Positions 42,473 to 49,802 of a stretch of DNA of 64,000 nucleotides are shown here, one piece after another. Position 1 is the first letter of the stretch, and every line of letters begins with the position of its first letter. Under the pieces are notes generated by a model. It had not been told where the DNA came from. It saw only the letters and a list, made by a program, of their open reading frames with translations, and did not search any database. The position numbers and the translations under genes are program-made. Source of the DNA: Candidatus Eremiobacteraceae bacterium (GTDB lineage Bacteria; Vulcanimicrobiota; Vulcanimicrobiia; Eremiobacterales; Eremiobacteraceae); NCBI GenBank assembly GCA_035710745.1, contig DASTCX010000019.1, forward strand, positions 1 through 64,000, given 5' to 3'.

Positions 42473-44599
42473 CTACGGCTTCGGAGCGCCGGGCGGCTGC
42501 TGCGGCCGCGCTTGCCCCACGGGCGTTGGCGGGCCACCGGTGAAATCGGCGATGCCGCGCGCGATGCCTGCTGCGATCTGATCGAGGAACGATTGGCGTG
42601 CGAGCAGCGTCGCATCGTGCGGGTTGCTCAGGTACGCCGCTTCGACGAGGATCGACGGCATCATCGTGTGGTGGATGACGTAGAAGTTATTGCGGATGAC
42701 GCCGTCGTCGGTGATGCCGCTCGCTGTGATCATGTCGTTCTCCACCGTCTGCGCGAGCGCTCGATCGGTCGGGTGCCAAAAGTAGGTCGTTCCGCCGTTT
42801 GGCGCGGACGAGACCGACGAATTGATATGGATGCTGACGAACAGCCGCGCGCCGGCCGCGTTCGCGACGTCGCAACGCGCTTGAAGCTCTTGCGCGTCGG
42901 TGCCGTCCGGAGGGCCGACTTCGTAGTCACCGTCGCGCGTCATGACGACGTGCCACCCCTGACGCTTCAGATCGGCTTCGAGACGCTGCGCGATGTTGAG
43001 CGTGATGTGGCTTTCCGTCAGGCCATACCCGGTGTTGAGCGATCCGGGATCATTGCCGCCGTGGCCGGGATCGATGACGATGAGCGTCGGGTCGGTCCGC
43101 GCCGGTAACGCGGGCTGCGCCGACGGCGGCGACGACGCCTGTGCCGTCGCGAAGGTGTTGCCGATGCCGGCAAGAGCCGCATCGGGAGCCGGTGGCTGGT
43201 TCTCGATCTCGATGCCGAGCTGGTTCGGCGAGCCCGCGATCGTTCCGACGCGGACGTCGATCGCTTGCGTCGGCGTGATCGAGACGCGCACGACCTGATC
43301 CGGATCGAGCGCGTGCTGACTCACCTTGATCTCTTTGATGAAGGCGAGCTTCGATAGAAGCGTCTGCGCCGGGCCTACCAAGACCGCACGATCGATGTCG
43401 AGCCAGTAGCGATCGTCCGGATCGCCGAGCCGATGCCATTCGAACGCGACCGGTCCGGTCAACGTCAACGTGATTCGCGTGCCGGTCGGCGCCTCGGCGA
43501 CGCTCACGTCCGTGATCTTCTGCGTCGTCAGCGGCGGCATCGAAGCGCTAGGCGTTCCGGGCGAGCCGGAAGGCGACGGCACTGATGGCGATTCGCCTGC
43601 GCCGAGCGGCTCCGCCGTCGCGATACCGCTCGGTGCACCAGGTGATGAGGACGTCGCCACCGTTGGTTCGACGGTCGGCGATGGACTAGGCGGAACGGGC
43701 GTCGGAGGCGCCGGCGTGTTCTTCGGCAGCGGTGGGGGCGTCTGCAGCGGCGTCACCGCGACGTGGACCGACGATGGCGTCGAAGCCGGTGTCGCGGCGC
43801 GCAGCTGCGCGGCGTCGCGCGCGATGACGACATCGACCGCGGCTCCCGAGCCAACTCGACGCGACGCGAACGTCGCCGCGTGCTTCAACGAGATAGAGAC
43901 GGCGGTCGTCGGGTAGCCGGGTGGCCCGGACTCGCTGACGTCGGCCCCAGTCGCCAACCCAGCGGCGATCGGCTGCGATCCGGCGGCGTCAGTGCCGAAG
44001 CCTGGAAACGAAACGGTGAGCGTATGCGCGCGAGCGCTGTTCGCGTACGACGAATGCCATGTAAGCGGCGCCGAGCCTTCGATGCGCACGATCGTCACGG
44101 CCCCTTCGCGACGCGGCGTCACCGACACGATCTGCGGAACGAAGACGTAGCCGCCGCGAAAGCCGCGCACGCCGAGATCGAGCGCTTTCGCGAGCGGCAC
44201 GAGCGGCAGATAGAGCTCGGAGCCGGAGTTGAACGGTGCGAACGGCATCGATACCGGCACGCCGTCGACGCTCACGGCGTCGCTTCCGAGCGTGAAGGTG
44301 ATGAGCTTGCCGTCGCCTCGCGTGATCGCGACGAAGCGCGTGCCCGGCTGCCACGACGAGCGTGCGCCGACCGCCGCGAGCATCGCATGCAATCCTGAGT
44401 CGTCGACCTGCGTCACCGGGTCGCCGTACGTGATGCCGAGATGCGCGAACGCGATCTGGCGCCCGAGCACCCACACTTGCGCTTTTGTCGGCGTCACTGC
44501 GGGTCCGAGCGCGAGCGCAGGCGTCAGCGGTACGAGCGCGCACGCGAGAGCGCATAAGAGCGCGAGTGATACGCGCCCTTTTCTGACGACTGCCGTCAC
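42473..44599 (-). CDS. N-acetylmuramoyl-L-alanine amidase (AmiC-type) with AMIN region
   Basis: 708 residues. A signal peptide (about 1-31) is followed by a copper-amine-oxidase-N-like region (about 50-150: LGITYGDPVTQVDDSGLHAML, LYLPLVPLAKAL). AMIN-like segments flank a Pro/Ser/Thr linker of about 80 residues (near 285-370). The catalytic Amidase_3 domain (about 500-690) has VIDPGHGGNDPG (His ligand), GLTESHITLNIA (Glu ligand), VSIHINSS (His ligand) and SILVEAAYLSN (catalytic Glu). It cleaves the amide between MurNAc and the stem peptide outside the membrane. ATGA overlap with the GerMN gene upstream. Confidence 0.94.
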   Translation of the reverse strand: MTAVVRKGRVSLALLCALACALVPLTPALALGPAVTPTKAQVWVLGRQIAFAHLGITYGDPVTQVDDSGLHAMLAAVGARSSWQPGTRFVAITRGDGKLITFTLGSDAVSVDGVPVSMPFAPFNSGSELYLPLVPLAKALDLGVRGFRGGYVFVPQIVSVTPRREGAVTIVRIEGSAPLTWHSSYANSARAHTLTVSFPGFGTDAAGSQPIAAGLATGADVSESGPPGYPTTAVSISLKHAATFASRRVGSGAAVDVVIARDAAQLRAATPASTPSSVHVAVTPLQTPPPLPKNTPAPPTPVPPSPSPTVEPTVATSSSPGAPSGIATAEPLGAGESPSVPSPSGSPGTPSASMPPLTTQKITDVSVAEAPTGTRITLTLTGPVAFEWHRLGDPDDRYWLDIDRAVLVGPAQTLLSKLAFIKEIKVSQHALDPDQVVRVSITPTQAIDVRVGTIAGSPNQLGIEIENQPPAPDAALAGIGNTFATAQASSPPSAQPALPARTDPTLIVIDPGHGGNDPGSLNTGYGLTESHITLNIAQRLEADLKRQGWHVVMTRDGDYEVGPPDGTDAQELQARCDVANAAGARLFVSIHINSSVSSAPNGGTTYFWHPTDRALAQTVENDMITASGITDDGVIRNNFYVIHHTMMPSILVEAAYLSNPHDATLLARQSFLDQIAAGIARGIADFTGGPPTPVGQARPQQPPGAPKP

Positions 44600-45129
44600 T
44601 GCGCGAACGTCTCCCGCGTCAGCGGCTCATCTATCTCGAACTCGCCGCCGGGAAGCGTCGGCACTTTGCGGCCCGCGACCGTCACTTGAACGCGCGCGAT
44701 GCCGCTGACCGACGTGACCGTATACGTCAAGGATTTGAAGAGGCCGATCTCGTCACTCGCTCCGCCGCGATAGCCCTTTGCGATTGCGCCATTCAGGTCG
44801 ACGGTCGCGAGATCACCCGCGAGGTCGACGGTCGCCGTCGTCCCCGGCGGGAACTGGACGACCGTGCTCGTCGGCACTGCCGGACCGGCAAGCAGCTGCG
44901 CGACGAGCGCGTTTTCGAGACGTGAACCCACAAGCGATTTATCGACGGAAAACGGGGTCGGCACGAGCGCGTCGCTGCCGACTTTGCAGAAATAGACGTT
45001 GACCTGAGGCGTAACGGTCGCCGGCGGTTTAGGCGTGCATCCGGCAGCGATCAAGGTAGCGAGAAGCAGAACGAACGGTATCCGTGGGCCCGAGATGATA
45101 GTCTCCCCCTCCCTGGCGAGCGTGTACAA
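44596..45129 (-). CDS. GerMN-domain lipoprotein
   Basis: Up to 177 residues. The lipoprotein signal is IPFVLLLATLIAAGC with Cys as lipidation site; the mature part is a GerMN domain (VNVYFCKVGSDALVPTPFSV, LENALVAQLLAGP, GTTATVDLAGDLATVDLNGAI, LTYTVTSVSGIARVQVTVAGR). The TTG at 45129 is the only near-standard start, but AGGGAGGGGG lies inside that frame at codons 6-9, about 5 nt before an ATC, so translation may actually begin downstream. GerMN proteins occur in non-sporulators too, often next to AmiC-type amidases as here; they probably bind wall glycans. Confidence 0.85.
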   Translation of the reverse strand: MYTLAREGETIISGPRIPFVLLLATLIAAGCTPKPPATVTPQVNVYFCKVGSDALVPTPFSVDKSLVGSRLENALVAQLLAGPAVPTSTVVQFPPGTTATVDLAGDLATVDLNGAIAKGYRGGASDEIGLFKSLTYTVTSVSGIARVQVTVAGRKVPTLPGGEFEIDEPLTRETFAQ

Positions 45130-45215
45130 ATCGGCAAGCGCCTACGGATTTCTAACGTTCACGGCGCTCGGGTCGTTCTCCCGCGACCAACAAGGTCGGG
45201 CGAGCGGCCCTCCGG

Positions 45216-45941
45216 TTAAAGTCGAATGCGCGCGGCGGCGAAGAGACCGGCGCCGACGTTTCGGTCGGCTTCGCGACCACTGGCGAACTTCGCGGCGAAA
45301 TTGATCGCTCGCCCGCCGACGAGATAATCGAATCGGCCGCGCGTGATGCCGTAGGCCAATGAAAGATCCGTCATCCCCGCCGTCTCCGCGGCGCTTTTGC
45401 TGAACTGTTCGAATACGGGCGAGGTTCTCGTCACGTAGAGCAACCCGCTCAAGTGCGGCATCACAGCGAGGTCCGTTTCGAAGAACCGGTCCGCGCGCGC
45501 ACCTACGGGGACGTCGCCGACCAGCTCGTAACGGCTGCCTGCGAGCCTCGACGCGTTGACCGTCGAGACATCGGTCTGCGGCGTGCGCTGCGCGAGGACT
45601 TGCGTGCCAGCTCCTATCCAGAATCGGCCGGCGCGATCGATACGGAACCGGGCGGACGCGGTGAACCAACCGAGGGTCGCCTGCGACGGCCCCATCCTCG
45701 TGTTCACGGTCGCCGTGCCGACCGATGGGATCCCTTCCAAATGGATCTGAAAAGGTTTCCAGCGCTGATCGAGCTGGATGAATCCCGCGAAGCCCGAAGT
45801 CGATACGTTCTCTTTCGGCTCGAAGTGCGTACCGGAAAGGGCTATAGCCTCGATGCCGAGTCGCGTATCGGCGCGCGCCTGCATGGTGATAAAGCAGCAC
45901 GCAAATATCGCGAAAAGCGAAGCAAGAACGGACTTCGGCAT
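45216..45941 (-). CDS. Predicted outer-membrane beta-barrel protein
   Basis: 241 residues. The signal peptide ends MQARA-D; the rest alternates polar and hydrophobic residues in about eight to ten strands with aromatic girdles (SGFAGFIQLDQRWKPFQIHL, ATLGWFTASARFRIDRAGRFWIGAG, MTDLSLAYGITRGRFDYLVGG) and ends in AARIRL, with a terminal hydrophobic residue rather than the usual Phe. These traits fit a small outer-membrane barrel; no named family is recognised. A 269-residue overlapping frame on the same strand is a GC-rich shadow. Confidence 0.7.
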   Translation of the reverse strand: MPKSVLASLFAIFACCFITMQARADTRLGIEAIALSGTHFEPKENVSTSGFAGFIQLDQRWKPFQIHLEGIPSVGTATVNTRMGPSQATLGWFTASARFRIDRAGRFWIGAGTQVLAQRTPQTDVSTVNASRLAGSRYELVGDVPVGARADRFFETDLAVMPHLSGLLYVTRTSPVFEQFSKSAAETAGMTDLSLAYGITRGRFDYLVGGRAINFAAKFASGREADRNVGAGLFAAARIRL

Positions 45942-45980
45942 GATGCTGCATTGGGGTCGTCTGATGACGACTCCTCTACG

Positions 45981-46553
45981 TCAAGAACGCCACGCCGGAT
46001 TCGTCAGCGATGTGAGTACGTGTTCGCGCCATGCGCCGTTGATGCGCAAGTAGTCGTTCGCGTGGCCTTCGACCGTGAATCCGAGCCTTTCGAGGACGGC
46101 GCGACTCCGCTCGTTCGAAGGAACGAAGTTGGCCATGATGCGGTGTAGGTTCAGTTCCGCGAATGCGAAGCGGAGCAAGAGCGCCAGCGCTTCGTGCATC
46201 AATCCCTTGCCTTGCGCTTTTTCCGCAAGCGCATAGCCGAGATAGGCGGCTTGAAAAGGACCGCGCACGATTGCCGAGAGGTTCGCCGTGCCGGCGATGC
46301 CACCGTCGTCTCGGAGAAAGATGAACGTTTTACACGATTCGTCGTGGAAGAACTCGATGCGGCGCCGCTCGATCTGATCGGACCAATGCTGGCGCGTCAA
46401 ATGTTCGCGCGAGCACGCCGCTCCGTACGGCGTTAGGTGCGCCTCGTTCGCGGCGAAGAACGCGATGATGGCGTCGACGTCGTCGGGCTCGGCAAGCCGC
46501 ACGTCGACGCGATTCCCCTCGAGGAGGAACGGACGTGTTCCGCGATCGCGCAT
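45981..46553 (-). CDS. rimJ: RimJ/RimL-type GNAT acetyltransferase
   Basis: 190 residues from the ATG at 46553; the frame upstream is a shadow of the preceding gene. VRLAEPDDVDAIIAFFAANEAHLTPYGA, GYALAEKAQGKGLMHEALALLLRFAF (acetyl-CoA-binding Q/RxxGxG) and LHRIMANFVPSNERSRAVLERLGFTVEG are diagnostic of the RimJ group, which acetylates the N-terminus of ribosomal protein S5; other amino-acyl substrates are possible. It follows a small unknown gene by 22 nt. It is the second RimJ/RimL-like acetyltransferase in the window. Confidence 0.88.
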   Translation of the reverse strand: MRDRGTRPFLLEGNRVDVRLAEPDDVDAIIAFFAANEAHLTPYGAACSREHLTRQHWSDQIERRRIEFFHDESCKTFIFLRDDGGIAGTANLSAIVRGPFQAAYLGYALAEKAQGKGLMHEALALLLRFAFAELNLHRIMANFVPSNERSRAVLERLGFTVEGHANDYLRINGAWREHVLTSLTNPAWRS

Positions 46554-46575
46554 CCCCGTTGTGTTCACCGGTGCC

Positions 46576-46836
46576 TCACGCACCCGGTACAGCCGGCAGC
46601 CAACATCGGTGAACGTCGATCGCGACATTTGCATTGAGCGCGATCCAGTCCGAAATCGTCCCCGGCTTTTCCGGCTCGGCGACGAAAATGTAGATCGCCT
46701 TGTCGCGTGGATCGCGAATCCAACGGACAAGGGACCTCTGATCGGGCGAGACCCGGTTCGCCCACATCTCGATCTCGTGACGTTCGCTCGGTGTAACTTT
46801 CTTCTCATCGAGCCAAAGTTCTGTCATAGGGTACAT
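46576..46836 (-). CDS. Small hypothetical protein (86 aa)
   Basis: 86 residues from the ATG at 46836, three codons before another ATG (MYPMTELWLDEKK). The sequence WANRVSPDQRSLVRWIRDPRDKAIYIF, ending KPGTISDWIALNANVAID and CWLPAVPGA, looks like a compact soluble domain of unknown family. A -10-like GATACT ends 7 nt before the ATG, the same leaderless arrangement seen elsewhere here, which supports the gene and its start. It probably forms an operon with the acetyltransferase downstream. Confidence 0.55.
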   Translation of the reverse strand: MYPMTELWLDEKKVTPSERHEIEMWANRVSPDQRSLVRWIRDPRDKAIYIFVAEPEKPGTISDWIALNANVAIDVHRCWLPAVPGA

Positions 46837-46843
46837 ACGGTCA

Positions 46844-46849
46844 AGTATC
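46844..46849 (-). promoter_or_regulatory. -10 box of a probable leaderless promoter for the 86-aa gene
   Basis: GATACT preceded by TG one base upstream (extended -10), ending 7 nt before the ATG at 46836. The -35 is weak. Confidence 0.4.
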
Positions 46850-47090
46850 CAGCATCGCGTGGGTGAGGAAGCTGGGGTCGGCAGCGGCGTAGCGGGTAAC
46901 GTGGTCGGGTGCGTGCTTCTGGCACAACCGAGCAGCACCGAACGAATGACACCAAGAATGGCAGCACGACCAGTCATTTCTTATCGAGCCCACCTTTTTG
47001 GTCGGTGTTGGACATTTCACTGGCGTGCCAACAATTTCCCATCATTCGTTCGAACACAATGCGCACGAAGACAACTGATTAGACTCGTGA

Positions 47091-47096
47091 TAGAAT
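47091..47096 (+). promoter_or_regulatory. -10 box of a probable leaderless promoter for the RibD-C gene
   Basis: TAGAAT followed by 6 nt and the ATG at 47103. No ribosome-binding site precedes the ATG. The -35 is not recognisable. Confidence 0.5.
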
Positions 47097-47102
47097 CCGG
47101 TT

Positions 47103-47687
47103 ATGAGAAAGCTGATTTTGTTCATGCATATGTCCCTCGACGGATACGTGGCGGACAAAGGACGGGCGTGGATTACGATGGCGCCGGGCATTTTCGGCAG
47201 CGCAGTTCCGGCGTTGATCAAAAGGTCGGACACGCTCTTGCTCGGGCGCATGATCGCCGACGATTTTTTAGACTATTGGCTCAACGCGGAAGCTAAAGAG
47301 AGCGGGTTAAGCAAGGGCGAGATCGCCTACGCGAGGTGGGCGACTAGGGCGCACAAAGTCATCATGTCGAAGGTCGATGAAAACCTCAAATGGGAGAACA
47401 TCGAGCTTCGGGTCGTCAAGAGCGACAAAGACATGGTCCGTGTCGTATCCAGTCTGAAGAAAAGGCGCGGCAAGAACATGATCGTCCACGGCGGCGTGCG
47501 GACCGCCCGGAATTTGATCAGGCTAGGCTTGGTCGACGAATACCAGATGGTCGTGCACCCGGTGCTCTTGGGCAAAGGCTACGCGTCGATATTCGAAAGC
47601 CTTACCAACCGGCGCGCCCTGAAGCTCGCAAGAGTCGAGGACCTCAAGGCTGGAGTGGTCCTGCTGGTGTACAAGATGGGAAGATGA
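47103..47687 (+). CDS. Dihydrofolate reductase-family protein (RibD C-terminal domain)
   Basis: 194 residues. The start RKLILFMHMSLDGYVAD is the typical first strand and SxDG turn of RibD_C/YyaP-type reductases; LLLGRMIADDFLDYW supplies the NADPH-binding GR segment, and MIVHGGVRTARNLIRLGLVDEYQMVVHPVLLGKG the G-G motif and the conserved HP(V/I)xLGxG. These are NADPH-dependent reductases of uncertain substrate, distinct from true DHFR. The region around the gene is somewhat less GC-rich (several AAA/AAG codons) than its neighbours, a hint of acquisition. It ends just before tmRNA. Confidence 0.88.
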   Translation: MRKLILFMHMSLDGYVADKGRAWITMAPGIFGSAVPALIKRSDTLLLGRMIADDFLDYWLNAEAKESGLSKGEIAYARWATRAHKVIMSKVDENLKWENIELRVVKSDKDMVRVVSSLKKRRGKNMIVHGGVRTARNLIRLGLVDEYQMVVHPVLLGKGYASIFESLTNRRALKLARVEDLKAGVVLLVYKMGR

Positions 47688-47693
47688 GGAGAT

Positions 47694-48045
47694 GGTGGAG
47701 GCGACCGGAGTTGAACCGGTGTCCGAGAAGACCCCCACGAAGGCATCTACAAGCTTAGCTCAGGCTTTGATCTCGCGGCCGCGTACTCTCCCGAGCAAGA
47801 TTACCGCGGTCGCATGCCCCGATCAATTTCCCACCTGCGTCGAGGTACCCGCAAACGGTAGCCGTCTTGTTTGACATCCGCGGGCCCGTGCCGGCGCCGT
47901 TGCCCCGCGGAAGTAGTAGCCTAAGTTAGGCTGCTAGTGCGTATTCGCTATTCGCGTTTATACGTTGTCCGATCGTTTAAGGAGGGCTCGGAACTCCGCT
48001 TGCTTCCTTCGCCTGGGCACAGCCCGTCGAGACCGTGACGCCCCC
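47694..48045 (-). ncRNA. ssrA: Transfer-messenger RNA (tmRNA)
   Basis: 352 nt on the minus strand. The tRNA-like ends pair GGGGGCG with CGCCTCC, the 3' part carries GGTTCAACTCC as T-loop and ends in an encoded CCA. A reading frame in the middle ends ...INANSEYALAA followed by TAA, with GGA as the likely resume codon giving the tag GQRINANSEYALAA; the ALAA end is the usual proteolysis signal. It rescues stalled ribosomes with SmpB. A mature 5' end at 48045 implies RNase P processing of a leader of about 44 nt. Confidence 0.95.
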
Positions 48046-48095
48046 GCGACATACGTTTCTAGATGAAACGACCGGCTATCGACGCCGGCCAATCT

Positions 48096-48124
48096 AGTAT
48101 ACCTGATTTCCGGCGCGCCTGCAA
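48096..48124 (-). promoter_or_regulatory. Promoter of ssrA
   Basis: Minus strand: TTGCAG (-35, 48119-48124), 17-nt spacer, TATACT (-10, 48096-48101). Transcription would start near 48089. A weak hairpin CCGGC/GCCGG between promoter and mature RNA could belong to the leader. Confidence 0.65.
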
Positions 48125-48134
48125 GACGCGCCCA

Positions 48135-49802
48135 TCACATGCTTTGCTTGTATTGAGCCAGACGCGGATTGGGCTGCAGCAGCACGAGCGAGTCGTTGTA
48201 GTCGAAGTAGACGTCGAAATAGCGCAGGAACTGATAGCCGATCAGACCGTTTTGATCTTCGCCTTGGAAATCGGCGACCGAATCGACGATGTCGTAGACG
48301 CGAAAGTCGTCGAGGCTCGCACCAGCCACGAAATGCTTCACGGTCGCCGGCTGCAGCTCGAAAAGCCCTCCGACACCCTCCGCCGTCACGAGCGGATAGT
48401 ACGTCTTGTTCGCGATGGTATAGCTCAGCGCCGGCAGCTCGGCGGCGTGCTTTTGCGCGAAACCCTGGAAGAGCACGACGAGCGTCGACCCCGTATCGAT
48501 GATGAAATCGTTCCCACCCGTCTCGCCCAACGACGCGCTCACGACCGGTACCGCATCATCGAGCTTCAGCGGCAACGGATACACCGTGCCCGACGGCGGC
48601 ACGAACGATTTCGGATCGTACGCATCGACGGTGCCGTCGTAGTAGTCGACCTTTATGACTGCACCCGCGAGAAAATCGTAACCGAGCAGGCCGACGACTT
48701 TCGTGTCGCGGTCCTGCTGGTAGTTGAATGGGATCGCGGAGATGCTCACGTCATCGAGCGCGAGATCGCCGATGCGCATCTCGGGCACGATCGTGTTGGC
48801 GGCCTCGAACGTTCCGGCGACGGTATGCGTGCTCTCTCCGAAGCGCTTGAGGCCAAGCTGATCCGCGACACCGGCATCGAGCGCGATGCCCGACGTTCCG
48901 GAATCGAGCTTGAAGTCGAGACCGCGGCCGTTGACGCTCAGGCGGACGATGATCGAACCGTTCTCGATCCGAGCGGGCAGGCGGACGTGCGTGACGCCGG
49001 CCGGGAAATGAAGCGGCGACCGTGTCGGCGGTATCGCAAGTTCGGACGGCGCGACGGGACCGCCGTAAGAAAGCTGCGACGTGCGCCAATCGACGTCGTT
49101 CCCGGCGAAGCCGTCGAAGAGATGTTGATGCCATGGGGTCGTCAGGCCGTCGGTGGTGCGGAAATCGTCGTACGTCCAGACGATCCGGTGGCCGAGACGG
49201 CTCTCTTCTCTTCGGAAGAGCCTGCCGGTCGCTGTCTCGATGAACAGCCACTCGTGACGGCCCGCGCTCGGGTTCACCTCGACGACGTACGCGTGCTCGG
49301 GAGTAGCGACTTCACCGAGCAGGCGAACCGAGCCGAGGTTCTCGCCCTTGATCGCCCGGCTCAACGCCTGATCGCTTCGCGCTTCTTCTCCATGCACGCC
49401 GCTGACCGACCGCGTGTAACCGTTTTCGTTTTGACGCCATTGCTGCCCATGATACGTACCGCTCGCCGTCGTCGTCGGACCAAGCCGAGTCGTTTCGATG
49501 AAATCGTCGCCAGAGTCGAGCTCGGTATACGTCCCCGATTCGCCGTACGCGGTGATCGCATCGACTTCACGCGATGTCGTAGTCCCCTTCGGAAGCGAGC
49601 CAGAGCTCGCGTCGTACAAGGCAAGCACCTGCGTCAGCGTCGCTTTTGTGGGAACGATGCCGGCGGGTGGCTGCGCGCTGGGATCCGCGGTGGCGGCCGG
49701 AGCCGGCGGTGCGTCCGCGAATGCCCTCACCGGTCCGGACGCGAACGCGATCGAAACGCAGGTTGCGATCGCGAGACGTCCGAGCGCGCTCCAACCGTTC
49801 AT
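48135..49802 (-). CDS. Secreted protein with two retropepsin-like aspartic protease domains (copy 3)
   Basis: 555 residues. A signal peptide (1-30) is followed by a 240-residue N-terminal domain (GESGTYTELDSGDDFIETTRLGP, IVWTYDDFRTTDGLTTPWHQHL) resembling LolA-like outer-membrane lipoprotein-carrier folds. Two retropepsin-type units follow: D300 in FKLDSGTSGIALD with GLLGYDFLAGAVIKVDY (371-387), and D436 in FIIDTGSTLVVLF with GLIGYQFLRYFDVYFDY near 520. Each unit has both the D[ST]G motif and the hydrophobic-Gly flap-return motif, so the protein could form an intramolecular active dimer. Last of three tandem paralogues; the ATG overlaps the preceding stop (ATGA). Confidence 0.82.
   Translation of the reverse strand: MNGWSALGRLAIATCVSIAFASGPVRAFADAPPAPAATADPSAQPPAGIVPTKATLTQVLALYDASSGSLPKGTTTSREVDAITAYGESGTYTELDSGDDFIETTRLGPTTTASGTYHGQQWRQNENGYTRSVSGVHGEEARSDQALSRAIKGENLGSVRLLGEVATPEHAYVVEVNPSAGRHEWLFIETATGRLFRREESRLGHRIVWTYDDFRTTDGLTTPWHQHLFDGFAGNDVDWRTSQLSYGGPVAPSELAIPPTRSPLHFPAGVTHVRLPARIENGSIIVRLSVNGRGLDFKLDSGTSGIALDAGVADQLGLKRFGESTHTVAGTFEAANTIVPEMRIGDLALDDVSISAIPFNYQQDRDTKVVGLLGYDFLAGAVIKVDYYDGTVDAYDPKSFVPPSGTVYPLPLKLDDAVPVVSASLGETGGNDFIIDTGSTLVVLFQGFAQKHAAELPALSYTIANKTYYPLVTAEGVGGLFELQPATVKHFVAGASLDDFRVYDIVDSVADFQGEDQNGLIGYQFLRYFDVYFDYNDSLVLLQPNPRLAQYKQSM

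Noticed and set aside
44596-45129. Evidence for sporulation from the GerMN domain
   Set aside because: GerMN proteins occur widely in non-sporulating bacteria next to amidases; no sporulation gene is present.
45142-45951. 269-codon minus-strand frame overlapping the barrel gene
   Set aside because: Arg/His-rich with no signal peptide; the 241-residue frame has a clear signal peptide and beta-barrel pattern.
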